Below the pieces are notes generated by a model, which saw only the letters and a program-made list of their open reading frames with translations, was not told the origin of the DNA and did not search any database. From Littorina saxatilis (taxonomy: Eukaryota; Mollusca; Gastropoda; Littorinimorpha; Littorinidae): a stretch of DNA of 64,000 nucleotides. Every line of letters begins with the position of its first letter. The stretch's first letter is position 1. The translations under genes were made by a program, and so were the position numbers. The stretch spans positions 17,371,141 to 17,435,140 of the forward strand of contig NC_090254.1 in NCBI RefSeq assembly GCF_037325665.1. The letters are read 5' to 3'. Below, piece after piece: positions 1 through 40,968 of the stretch.

Positions 1-59
1 AAACTCTTAGCAATTAGTTTTAAACCAAGGCGTACACGGTACAGTAGAGCCTACAAGTA

Positions 60-220
60 CAACAAATCTACCTACACAAATCTGGACCAAAAACTGAGGT
101 CTTCAAAAGGAGGGAGTCTCAAAATGGATGTAAATTTACAGACGCCATGAAGAGACAATGTGAAAAAGGAAGGTCTCAAAAGAGGGACAGTCTTCAATGG
201 GGGGTAGGTTCTAGAGTATG
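60..220. mobile_element. Diverged MITE A remnant
   Basis: Holds GAGGTCTTCAAAAGGAGGGA, GGATGTAAATTTACAGA and a late GTCTTCAATGGGGGG, the interior motifs of MITE A, but the ends are eroded. It lies downstream of the nuclease gene stop, perhaps in its 3'UTR. No gene is seen in 1-554. Confidence 0.5.
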
Positions 221-554
221 TGTGTCACTGTGTGATCAAGTCTTCAATTAGTACAAACAGTGTGCCAGGTTTCAGTTTGGACAATGCAAGTCATCAGCCG
301 TGCTAAGAACTGGTAAAATGAAAATGGAAAGATAAAGGCAGACAGAGAAACAGACAAACACTGAGATAGACATATAGACAGGCAAGCAGAAGTAACAGAA
401 AACAGGGAAAAGAAATCCAGATACAAAAGCTATCTGATTACTAGTTATTTCATTTACCGACTTTTCTTTCAGATAATCATAGCTAAAATCTGCCTCTGAC
501 ATTTGCGGCTCAAACTTTTGCAACTCAAACCTATGACCCTGGTGTCAGTTTCAC

Positions 555-29288
<28,734 letters not shown>

Positions 29289-29814
29289 GCTGGTAACAGC
29301 TCACTGAGAAAAAACAAACCGAGAAAAAACTAAAACTTTCAGCAACCCCAAACTGCCACTGCATCCAAACAAATCACCCGCCATTTTCTTTGCGACCGGA
29401 CGTTCTGTTTACCAAACCAGAATGGGTATTCCCGATTCCTGAAACGGTATAGCTCTGTTCCTCCAACCCGTACCTTTCTCTATCTCCACCCTCACCTTTA
29501 GAGTTTAGTTTAGTTTGTGAAGACAAATGCAGTAGGCCGTGAAGCCCATAAATCATCCCATCAATATTTGTTCAAAGATTTGTTTTGATTTGGGTCTGCA
29601 TAACTTATTCAAGAAAATAATTATTTATATTCATCAAATTCGAATATCATTTTCAACATTTGAGTGTCTTCGTCCAGCCAATTCTTAAAGAAATTAAACA
29701 TTTTGTCCTCATTCAAGAGATTGTGCAAGGACTTTCCAAAGAGGTGCAATTTTGTTGATAAAAAAGTCAAACAACTTGTGATAATGCATGTTTCAGCTAC
29801 TAGGTACTGCCCTG

Positions 29815-30172
29815 CCTTTGATCTGGCCGCACACACAGATTTCCACTCTGTCAAAGTTAAACTCGGTCACTGACCGGTCACTGACCCCGGTGCAGGAAGT
29901 GTTTCCTCTCTCAGATATGACAGGGGAACCACCTCTCATAGCAAAAACTGGGTCATTGACCCCTGGGAAGAAGGTCGTGTCTATAAACAAGGCGGCCACG
30001 TACCCAGCTATCACAATGCCTTTGATCTGGCCGCACACACAGAGCACACATATTTTCACTCAGTTAAAGTCGGTCACTGACCGGTCATGCACTGACCCCG
30101 GTGCAGGAAGTGTTTCCTCTCTCAGATATGACAGGGGAACCACCTCTCATGGCAAAAACTGGGTCATTTTGG
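29815..30172. repeat. Two-copy tandem repeat (about 205-bp period)
   Basis: Copies at about 29815-29962 and 30018-30172 share GATCTGGCCGCACACACAGA, CACTGACCGGTCA, CCGGTGCAGGAAGTGTTTCC and CCACCTCTCATNGCAAAAAC. Copy 2 carries small insertions. It lies just upstream of the nuclease gene start, in intergenic DNA. ORFs across it look incidental. Confidence 0.8.
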
Positions 30173-30439
30173 TGCGCCCTATCGGCCCCCTGCGTCCAAT
30201 GGGTGACTGGATTACAATCTTTTTTAAAAAGAAGGGGGTGCGTCTTGTATAACGAAGCGCCTTTTTTGTCACCCGGAAAGTACGGTACTTGCATGGGTGG
30301 GACTGAAAAATCTCATGAACCCTGAAGAATTTTAAGGGGGGTTCTGGGGGCCCCCAGACACTGAAGGATTTGTACAACCAAAAAAACGTCACCACAGACA
30401 TTACAAATCCGGCATATACCAGAAGAATCCCACCCATGT

Positions 30440-30749
30440 ACTTGTAAAAAATACTTCAATGGAAGGCCGACACTACACTCACTACCGGCAGACCGTCAAC
30501 TTGCCTACTTTTACGGCCTGTGACAACGCTCTTGTAACTTGAAGGCCATATAACCTCTGACCCTTGCTGTTATTTCACAGAAATGTCTATAGAACATGTG
30601 ACGCCATTGTTGGGCATACAATGTTCAAATTCAGGATCAAAATGTGGCTTTGGGTTTTATTTGAAACGTTTAAAATATGAATGACAGTTTTAACAGTTTT
30701 AACGATGGGAAACCCACAGCTGACATCATGAACAAGTAATCAGATACAG

Positions 30750-30805
<56 letters not shown>

Positions 30806-32042
30806 TGCACCCTGTCAAACAATGAGTTTTTAACAACTTTATTTTTAAAACCTGAGGTGGGTTTTCTACACAATGTAAGTTTCAGAAAATTCATGCATAT
30901 TTGTTTTCTTACAAACAAAACAAAACGCAAAAATCTAGAGAGAACATGTGTCTTTGTTTCAGAGGTGGGAAGAATACAGAGAAATTAAGTCCGTTTTATG
31001 GTTGTAAGTATATAAACCATGCATATACCCTTCCCCCCCCCCCCCCCTTTCCCAATTGAGCATGCATGCTTTAAACCCCCATACAAAAGTGTAAGTCACA
31101 GGTAAGTTTTGGTGGAAAATTTGTGTGACAGACTTAATAAATATTGACAAGGTAAACATTTTAAATACTGTTTTTCTCGTGTCATACATGGGATATGGAA
31201 ATGGGTAAGTACAGGGTTGGATGGGGGAGAAATCAGCAGTGTTAGTCAAACAATCTGAAAAAAACAAAAAAATTCCAATGAATAAAAAACACACTTTGAT
31301 AAACATATTTTACAATCATAAAGTTGGCTGCAATGTGTTAAATGATGAATCAAAGAACTGAAAAATACTTTCCAAAATAAAAAGGATGCCTTCTGCACAG
31401 CACAGTTAATTGTTTGCAGAAATAAACATGTATATCATGCATACAGCTGTATCATTTCTAATGAAGATATTAAGACTGTAAAAATGAAAACAACTAACAA
31501 TCATACCAAATAAATTTGCACAAATCAAATTCACTTGTATAAATCAGCAACGTATGGTAATGTAATTTCATGAACACACACGTTAACATAAATCTTCAAG
31601 CTACACTAGTTGCTTAAAATTGTGAATCCATTTCAGCTTAACTTTTTGTACAGTTTAAAATTGTAGGTTTTTATAAGATTTTAGGCAAGAGTGTGTGTGT
31701 ATGTCTTATGTCTGTCTGCTTCACTTATCCTCTTACCTGTCTGTCACCCTGTCCAATCTTATGGGAGTAGGGGTGTCTTGTATTTTAGTGACTTTTGACT
31801 ATTGTAGGGTGGAAGTTCAAAAAGAATCTATTATTTGCATTATTACTAAAGAGTATACATTATAAATGATACCACCACCATCATTAACCCCCTCTCGCGC
31901 TCTCTCTCTCTCTCTCTCTCTCTCCCTTTTTTTATCAGTATTGTAATCTGCATGTGATGTTATGCTCCGGCCATACTTAAGTGAACGGTATGTTATATGT
32001 CTGTCTGTCGGTTAGGTCCTAATGTTGTATGTCTTGTATACT
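30440..32042. other. Intergenic AT-rich stretch without a gene
   Basis: AT-rich DNA with an (AC)n tract, a poly-C run near 31035 and a CTCTCTCT run near 31905. I see no coding region or known element. Together with 39270-40360 it may be sequence that was continuous before DIRS copy 1 inserted, possibly SDR 3' flank. Confidence 0.5.
30756..30802. repeat. (AC)n microsatellite
   Basis: About 23 AC units in AT-rich intergenic DNA. Confidence 0.9.
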
Positions 32043-35000
32043 GGAAAATTTCCTAAATAAATTATCATTTAATTAATATACTTACCCGAATCACATTAGC
32101 ATTGAGTCACCTGAGATGCTTATCACTGAAAAACGCTTACCCGGCTAAAGAATTTAAAGGGAAGCAACCCCATCACCAAAACGAAAGTGAAAGTAGCTTT
32201 GGTAATGGGCCAGTACACCGGGAGTTACCTCCCATACGGGTGTATGCCACGTCACTTCCTCTAGGAACACGTGCCTATTATCATACGGCTTTAAAAAATC
32301 TTAAAACCATAAGCGGGGCAGGTGGGAGGGAATACAGTATGTGATTCGGGTAAGTATATTAATTAAATGATAATTTATTTAGGAAATTTTCCATTTAATA
32401 TCATATTCTTACTCCGAATCACATTAGCAGATAACATCAACAAGGCGGTGGGCTAGAAATGAATCAAAACTCACCATCAAGATCTGGACAGGAACTGGCC
32501 TGCTGCTATGAGCGCTGGAAGGCCTCTGGAGCCATCCTGTCGAAGAGCTGTGACGTCCCGAAGATAAAAGTTTATGAAAACATCTTCGGAACGCCAATAC
32601 GCAGTTGTCAGCACCTCCTCTAGACGTCTGGAGCGCAGAACTGCCAGAGAGGATGCCCACGCCCTCGTCTCATGGGCTCGGGCCGAGTCAAGTGGCAAGG
32701 AGGGCATAACCCCCCCCCTCTTTGTGCGCCTCCACTCATAAGCCTGCTTGATGAGCGAGGACACCCACCGGGCCAACGTTACCTTCGACAAATCTTTCTC
32801 GCGCCTAGTAAGGAGAGAGATAAACAACAACTTCTGAGAACTAGACCGAATCGGCTGAGTCCGGGCTAAGTACAGACGAAGTGCCCTCACAGGGCAATTG
32901 ACCGAATCGGGGTCACCCGGGGCCAACGCGCTGGTCAGAGCCTTAACTCTAACCAGCGGAGAGGCCTGCCCCGGAGACTGATTCTTGGCCAGGAAATCAG
33001 GCCGGAAACGCAAAGATGCGGAACCGTCCGGCTCAAAGGAGATATCTCCAGGCTGACCCGACAGGGCGTGGACCTCGCTACCCCGTCGGGCCGTAGCCAA
33101 CAAAAGGAGAAACAGCGCTTTGCGAGTGACATTGAACAGACTGGCCTCGCTTAAAGGCTCAAAATCCGCAGAACGAAGGAATTCCAGGATTAAAAACAAG
33201 TCCCACTTGGGAGCGGGCAAACGAGCTTTAGCTTCCTTAAGAGCAGCCCCTTTAATGACTGCAGCTATAACGCCCCCGACTCGAACAGAACGACCAATCT
33301 GCTGAAGAGTCGCCGAAATAGCGGAGCGCCGGACCCTCAACGAGGAGACTGAGGCGCCCTGTGAAGACATGAAAGAGAGGTGGTTAGCGACCTGAATAGA
33401 GCGCGGAGCCACCGAACTCACCCCTCTAGCTGAACACCAGGCAGTCCATGCCTTCCAGTGGGAAGCATAAACTGAAGAGGTGGACGCTCTATGCGAGCGA
33501 GCCACCAAGTCCAGAGTCAAAGACGACGCCCCAGAGCGCTTCAGCGAGTCCCGAACAACTTCCACACGTGAAGCTTCAGAAGACTGGGCTCCTCGTGTGG
33601 AATGCCTGTTCGGGGCTGCACTAGTTCCCCTCGCACGAGTGCGAGAGGAATGGGGGGCCCTTGGGCAAGCCGAAGAAGATCTGGAAACCAGACCTGCGAC
33701 GGCCACAGAGGAGCGACCAGAAGAAGAAGGGCCGGCTCCTCCATCTCCGCTTTCCGGATTACTCGGCTGAGTAACGGAAAGGGAGGAGTCTGAAGATCTG
33801 TATGTGCCCCCAACCCTCCCTGGACGCATCTGTAAAGAGGTCCAGGTCGGGGAGGGGCACGACGATCGGAACACCTCTGCAGACCCACTCCGTGTGCAAC
33901 CACGGAAGGGTCGCAGACTGGAACCATCCCTGCAAAGGGATGAGGGCGTCCCAGTCCACCAGAGGAGAGTCCACAAACGGCTTCAGCGCGAACTGAAGCG
34001 GACATTTGTGGACCCGGCCCAGTGAAACCAGAAGAGCCATAGACTCCATCTGCCCCAAGATGGAGGCGAGCGAGCGGATGGAAGCCAACAGGAGAGGTAA
34101 AGTGGAGCGAATCTGAGCTTGGAGCTTGTCCACCCTTCTCTGAGAAGGCTGGACAGTCCAAGCGACCGTGTCGAAAGACATCCCCAGATAAGTGAATGTC
34201 TGTGACGGGGTCAGCTCCGACTTTACCCGGTTGATCGAGAACCCCAACCAGTTGGATTCTCGAAGAACCGTCAGGGTATCCTGCGAACAGCCGCTCTGGG
34301 ACTGGTTCATGATGAGCCAGTCGTCCAGATAAGCCCGCAGACGGATACCCTGGGACCTCACCAGTGCACAGACCTGTCTCACCACCATGGTGAAAATCCA
34401 CGGTGCGAGAGACAGCCCGAAAGGGAGTGCGCGAAACTGGTAGATCTGATCTCCCCACCGGAAACGAAGCCATTTCCGGTCGGTCGGATGCATAAGAATG
34501 TGAAAGTATGCGTCCGTGAGATCGATCGAGGTCACCCAGTCTCCTGGGCGGAGAGAGTCTCGGACAGAGGCTGGCGTCTCCATCTTGAATTTTATCTCCC
34601 TCAAGAAAGTATTGAGGAGAGATAAATCCAACACGGGACGCCATCCTCCTGATGCTTTGGGAACAGCGACCAGACGCCCGTAAAATCCCAGGGAGCTGTG
34701 GACCCGAACTCTCTCCACCGCGCCCTTCTGCTCCAGGGAGGCAATTTCCGACTGCAAGACGGAACGTGCTTCCTGCGAGAAGGGGGGCTTGAACCGCGGA
34801 GGCACTCGGGTAAGAGGCGCCTTTTCCTCCCGCCAGAGTAGACAGAAGCCCGAACTCACCACTCCCACAATCCATTGGCTGTCTACTACCGACATCCAAC
34901 GAGAAAGTGCCCGGGAGGGGCCTCCCGCCATCACCAAGGTGGAGGGCGGGAGGGAGGTGAGATCGGGAGCGCTTCATTGGGGGTGTGGCTTACTTCCAGA

Positions 35001-37981
35001 GCCGCCACGCCCCCTCCCCGATGCCGTCCTCTTCTTCCCACCACGAGCGGCCGGCGAAGCCTGCCGCTTCTGAGCTGGCTTGGGGTTAGACGATGTCTGA
35101 GCCTGCTTCTGTTTAGAAGGCTGAGACTGTTTCACCCCCTTCAGAGTGTAGTCAAGGAACTGACTGTCCTTGTTTGACTGAATCTCCTTCTGTCTGGCAT
35201 CCAGTGCCAGCGGACAGAAGAGAGACTCCTCTGAGACCGGGGAGACTCTCAAGGTCTCCCTAGTAGCCAGCTCCGTGAATTGGGACTGCGAGAGGAAGAG
35301 ATCCCTCCTGCAGAGTACCGCTTGGGTGTACTGCAGGGAGGAAAGACGCAATTGTTCCTCATTGACCTTGGCCAATGCGGTCAAAAGCGCAGAGACATCG
35401 TCCGCATTCTGTTCTTCACTGAGAGTGAAAGGAACTAGCGAATCGGTCAATGCCCGAGACAGAGCCCGAACGAGAGTCTCCGCAATGGAGGACAGTTCGA
35501 TCTGCCGACGTCCAACCTCCTCAGCAGAGAGGAGGGAAGCCTCGGAAACCGGCAAAACCGAATCACGCTTGATCGGTTTAGTCAGAAGAGGCAGCAATTC
35601 CCGGGAAACCGGAAGGGTAGCCCTAGGGAGTGCAAAAGACGCCAGCCAATTCTGGCTCTGATTGGGCATGCCAAGCTTCCTATTGGCCGTAGGCACGAAG
35701 GAAGAGGCTTGGGCAGCTGAAGCCACCCACTGCTGAGCTGATTCCGGAACTGGACCAAAAGGAAGCAGTAACGGAACAGGCACTGGCCGAATACCACTCC
35801 CCGCATGTGCTGGACGAACCAGTGAATGCGAAAGTTGGTAAGCCACTGACGGAGACTCGGCGAACCGGAAGGAAGAAACATCCTCCTGTGCCGGCCGGAA
35901 GTCCGCCATGGCAGAAGGAACGAATGATGCGGAAGAGTCCGCAGCCACCACCCCTTCAGGAAAATAACGAGACGTTACTTCCGCCGCGACGTCAAGAACA
36001 GCCTTGAGCTTCGACGGAAACACGCCCCGCGACTCCTCGCTGACCACTGATGGAGCATCAGAATAGTCACACGTGGAACCATGACCGAAGTCACCAGTTC
36101 CGGAAGCAGAAGCATGCCCTGGCAAACCGGAAACCGGAAAAGCCTGAGCACTAACGTCATCCTGCCGCCCAAAACCCTGTGAAGGTAAAGGGTAAGCAGG
36201 ACGACCATCCGCAAAAACCGGAGCTGGATGAGCTGACGTCACTCCCCCGACTGAGTGGAGTGATGCCTGCTCAAGCCTAGGCGCTTGAAAGCCGGAAGGC
36301 GCACGCTGTAATCCACTATCTGGTATCCGGAAGGAACCACCAGAAGAGGAAGAAGCGTTTCCGGCCGAAACCGGAAGTGTAGTCAACGGAACCGCAAAAT
36401 GCGGAAGTGAAGACTGCACTGGTTGACTTCGCGATCCGGAAGGACCGGAAGTCAGTGAATACTCCATCCTGCCGCGACCGCCGTAGCGTGCCGGAGCGGA
36501 CGGATCATCACTTCCGGCAAGTGCCGGAAATGCGGCAGTCGAAACCGACTGCCGCCGCTGTTCGAACAAGTCCGGGGCCTCGTAGGTTATCGCCGGAAAT
36601 GAAAGATCAGCAAGGTATCGGTCGTGACCCGATGCGAAAGAGCTGTCCCCCGAAGGAGAACGTCCAGGCGCCTCACGAGGGCTATCGGACCAGCTCTGCT
36701 TACCAACCGACGCTGAAGAGGGGGGACGCTGCTCCAAGCCGGAAGTGGAGGACAAAGACACGGAAGCCAATGCCCGGACGTCACTGCCAGATGCCGGAAA
36801 CGCCGAACTGCTGGCGACGGAACGCTGAAATTCTGCCTGCACCAAGCTGCGGATTTCTGGAACCAGTGACTTTAACAGAGAGGAAACCAACGCACCTTGT
36901 CCAGGTGCTAACAAAGAAGACGAAGTCTCCGATGTAGAGACAGGTGCAGAAGTAACAGTAGCGCTAGGCGCCGCAAAAGAAGCAGAAGTAGTAACAGCGC
37001 TAGGCGCCGAGATTGGTACAGCCAACAAAGTGTTACGCTCTTGGTCTGTAACAAGTAACGTTGCCTTGGAAGAGGAAGACTTAGCCTTAATTTTCCCCTT
37101 GGGGTCCGACTTGCCACGGCGCTTGTCTGAATCAGACATGTTGACAACAACACGTGGCAACGCGAAAAAATTTACTGAAACATAAGTCTAAACGACTGGA
37201 AAATTCAGTAAACACACGCACTAATGCGTTAACAAAATACTATAGCTAAACTTGCCCCACAAGCAGAGGCACGGAGAGCTACAAACAAAGTCACACGAGC
37301 TAGAAAACTAACTCACACAACAAAATGGCGACACGCAAGACACTGACACAAACGTCAACAACACGTGGCAAAGTAAAAAGATTTACTGAAACGTAAGTCA
37401 AAACGACTGAAAACACAGTAAACACACACGCTTACGCGTCAACAAAATACTAAAGCTACACTTGCCCAAACAGAAAGAGGGCACGCAGAGCTACTAGCAA
37501 AGTCACACGAGTTAGCTAACTAACTCACACAACAAAATGGCGAAACACGCAAGTCACTGACACACAAGTCCGTAAAAAACGGACAACGTACAGTAACGAA
37601 ACAGCGCAAACAACCAACAACAAACGGGAACGAGCTCACCAAACTGTAGGCAAGGCGAGCAGACAAGCTGGGTAACGTGGCCGGCGGGTGTCACTCAAAC
37701 ACACAAGGTCAGCCACAGAGCGTCAAAAAGTGAACCGTCCTCTCCGAGGTGAAAAAGACGTATGATAATAGGCACGTGTTCCTAGAGGAAGTGACGTGGC
37801 ATACACCCGTATGGGAGGTAACTCCCGGTGTACTGGCCCATTACCAAAGCTACTTTCACTTTCGTTTTGGTGATGGGGTTGCTTCCCTTTAAATTCTTTA
37901 GCCGGGTAAGCGTTTTTCAGTGATAAGCATCTCAGGTGACTCAATGCTAATGTGATTCGGAGTAAGAATATGATATTAAAT
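32043..37981 (-). mobile_element. DIRS-like tyrosine-recombinase retroelement, copy 1
   Basis: A fossil element of about 5.9 kb, inserted between gene 1 and the SDR gene. Parts: inverted terminal repeats at about 32043-32280 and 37740-37981 that look identical over roughly 190 bp compared; an internal complementary region at about 32340-32430 that repeats both outer ends in inverse; a Ser/Pro-rich gag-like ORF at 34974-37160; a reverse transcriptase/RNase H region at about 33600-34940; and a tyrosine recombinase region at about 32480-33600. This order and the inverted ends plus internal complementary region are hallmarks of DIRS1-group elements. The matching ends suggest a recent insertion. 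It looks mostly whole, with about one break. Confidence 0.88.
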
Positions 37982-38125
37982 TGCCATTTACATATTTATT
38001 ATACATGTTGAAGGATGAATGAAGATCCATTGTAGACGGATGCATGTTATGGATTAAAAGCCCCACGATGATGTGCTTGGCAAATACAAAAAACAAAACA
38101 AAACAAAACAAAATTGTGAAGGAGG

Positions 38126-38497
38126 TTAGGCCAAAAAAAAAAAATTGTCTGTTTCTGGTCACCCGACCGACCCTAAATTTCGGCGCCGACCCTAAACTTT
38201 TTTTTTCCAAACTCAAAAATTTTTATTTATTTTTGGGTGGTAAAGGACAGGGTGAGAAAATGAACAACAGAAACGTGTGAAAACGAAAGTCCGCTGACGA
38301 TTTGTAAATGTGTTGAGTGTCTTGTCTCTATGTATAGTGAATCCAGTCTCTTTGCGCGATTTTTAAAGTTAGTTTTATTGGTCTACATTTGGGGTAAAAA
38401 AAATTAAAAAAAAAAAAAAAAAAAAAAATCCCGACCAACCGACCCTATTTTTTTTAGCCATGTTACCAGAAACAGACAATTTTTTTTATTTGGCCTT
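38126..38497. mobile_element. MITE with TTAGGCCAAA ends
   Basis: Inverted ends TTAGGCCAAAAA...TTGTCTGTTTCTGG and CCAGAAACAGACAA...TTTGGCCTTA, about 30-40 bp each, enclose a 370-bp element with ACCCGACCGACCCTA motifs. It is non-coding and lies next to the right end of DIRS copy 1. Confidence 0.75.
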
Positions 38498-38531
38498 AAA
38501 CAAAATGCCAACTGTGGTTTACTTTTCCTAA

Positions 38532-39266
38532 TAGACAATTTTTGGAAATAGTTCTGTCAGGATTGTGAGGGTTCTTCTTCTTCTTCTTCTTCAGTGTTCC
38601 AGAATTGTCTGGTTACGTGTGAGCTCGTTTTGCCCATTTGGGTTCCCCACACTATACTCTGAGAGCATAGTCAGTATCACTCTACTTTCGTTGAGTAGAC
38701 ATGCTGGGTATTTTCGTGTTTCCATAACCCACCAAACTCTGACATGGATTACAGGATCTTTTCCGTGCGCACTTGGTCTTGTGCTGGCGTGTACAAGTAC
38801 ACACGAAGAGGGTTAAGTCACTAGCAGGTCTGCACATAAGTTGACCTGGGAGATCGGAAAAATCTCCACTCTTAACCCACCAGGCGGCAGCGACCGGGAT
38901 TCGAACTCACGACCTCCCGATTAGGAGGCCGACGTCTTCCCACCACGCCACTGCGCCCGTAAGGGTTCATTGTAAAAGAGTGAGAGTACCCTTGCTTTTC
39001 CTTGGACAAACTTACGACACGTGGTTCCTGTACATGTTTATGAGGCACCCCCCCTCGCTAATGACTGGCCTGTAATGTCATGTTGGAAATAATGTCACCT
39101 GGGTAAACTTTTCCACGTGACATTACAGGCCAGTCACTAGCGAGGGTGTGTGTTTTATACACGTGTACAGGAACCACGTGTTGTAAGTTTGTCCGAGAAA
39201 AAGCAAGGGTAATCACTCTGTCAGAACCCATACAAACCAGACAGAGTTATTTCTGGAATTCGTCTT
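38532..39266. mobile_element. Fold-back element with a nested SINE
   Basis: Ends are AGACAATTTTTGGAAATA and the inverse GGAATTCGTCT. The arms form a long imperfect inverted repeat (about 38975-39075 against 39115-39215) containing GGCCTGTAATGTCA and CACGTGGTTCCTGTACA. The SINE 38575-38961 splits its left arm. It belongs to the same family as 40360-40604. Confidence 0.75.
38575..38961 (-). mobile_element. tRNA-headed SINE, head B, tail 3
   Basis: Head B (GTGAGTTCGAATCCCGGTCG) and the central module GTGCGCACTTGGTCTTGTGC (plus-strand text) are kept, but the 3' third is unrelated to the other copies and ends in a (GAA)n tail. A 7-bp target duplication AGGGTTC lies at 38568-38574 and 38962-38968. 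The host is a fold-back element (38532-39266). Confidence 0.82.
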
Positions 39267-40359
39267 TTCTGCCTGCATGGTTTTAAATAATTGTGTTATT
39301 TTATTTCATGCAGTACAAGAGCAATGTTTACACAAAATTATAAACAAAAGTAACTTAAAACAAACAAATATGTCAAATTAAGTACAGTAACATATTTATT
39401 GTTGTAAATAACTAGTGGTCAATTTGTAGCAAACAAAAGCATGTTTTCAGGAAATATTACTCAACACATACTGGTTTCTCATGACACTTGTTAGAAAGTA
39501 AACAATACATTAAAACCTTAACTGTACATACTTTTAATAATCAAAGTAAAAATCATTTCACACAAATAACAAAAAGTTGACTAGATTTTGTAAAAGTTGC
39601 GTGAAAGAATACATTTGTGGCAACATTCAAAATATTACTAAATATTTCATTTCTATTAAGTTGATACAACATTGATAAAAATCGTTGTAAATGACTTGTG
39701 GTTAATTTGTGGATCAAAAAGCATGATTTTTAGTATGTATTTGATTTTTTTAAAAATATTTATGATCACACAAGTGGCAACATATTATTTAACAACATGT
39801 ATTGTAACTGTGAAAAATCACGCAATACAGCTGCACTCTAGTCATGTAAAACCACGTTTATCCATCTTGTGCAAGCTGCATGTGGTTCATACTGTTTAAC
39901 AGGGACACCCCCCAAAAAACAAAAACAAAAAAACTCTCTGGGGTATCAACTAATATCTTTATACATAAAATCATATCTCATCCAAAGCAGCACCTGTATG
40001 AAATCATTGCTAAATGTCAACAAAAAAACCACCAAAAAAACCCACTCAAACAAACAGGAAGAGGAACACGACAGGTAAAAATCTCATCTTATGGGTCCTA
40101 CCCAAGGGATCAATCCTCAGTTCTAACTCTGAATGGGCAATCCTGCAATGGGAGCTAGATGCCAAGCATCTTTGAATTCCATACATGTATACAGGCCATG
40201 CTGTATACATGACCAGTTTGGCACAATTTTGTGATGTCAATAAAAGCAGCAACTTTTCTTTTCTACTGATTTGCATCATGCAAAACTCTCTCCCCCTGAG
40301 TTTGTTCACTCCAACCTTTTTGATTTTTAAGTTGCAAATAAAAAAAAGCAATCGCCAAT
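39267..40359. other. AT-rich SDR 3' flank without a gene
   Basis: About 1.1 kb of low-complexity AT-rich sequence between two fold-back elements, with no convincing ORF. It could belong to a long SDR 3'UTR. Confidence 0.4.
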
Positions 40360-40604
40360 AGACAATTTTTGGAAATAACTTTGTCGGGTTTGTGTGGGTT
40401 CTGGAAGAGTGATCTTTCCTTGCAAAACGGCAGACAAACAATAGAGGGACCACTCACTAGCGAGGGGCGTGCCGGAAACACGTGGAGTCACACACAACCT
40501 CGCTAGAGATTGGTCCCTCTTTTGTTTGTCAATCGTTTTGCAAGAAAAGGGTCACTCTCCCTCAACCCACACAAACCCGATGGTGTTATTTACGGAATTC
40601 GTCT
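40360..40604. mobile_element. Fold-back element, undisturbed copy
   Basis: About 245 bp with inverted ends AGACAATTTTTGGAAATAAC and the inverse of AGACGAATTCCGTAAATAAC. The centre carries the paired arms GGGACCACTCACTAGCGAGG and CCTCGCTAGAGATTGGTCCC. It lies 365 bp downstream of the SDR stop and may be in its 3'UTR. Confidence 0.75.
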
Positions 40605-40968
40605 GTTCAGCATTGCTCATCATACACAGAAATTAGCTAAAATTTGTGGGGTTTCTCTTTGCAGAGTCACCAAATGAGACATAAAGAGGTCAAACACACT
40701 CCAGTGAACAATCAATAATACTCGGTAAAGTAAATTAACTTGCAGAAGTTGCACAACATGCATACAGAGATACACACACAAAACTCCAAAAGTATGCAGA
40801 GATGGAAACAAAGAAACAAACACATTCACAATTAAAAAGTTATAACAAAAAATTATTAAAAAAACAAGAACCAAAATAAACACACACACACACAAACAAA
40901 CCAGCTCAAAAATCTAACTGTGAGGTAAATAGAGATGAACACGAACAGTCATGCAAGTTGCAGTAAAT

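Noticed and set aside
32102-32344. 80-residue protein MSHLRCLSLKNAYPAKEFKG
   Set aside because: The same peptide appears at 37723-37944 because both lie in the inverted terminal repeats of DIRS copy 1. It has no sign of coding.
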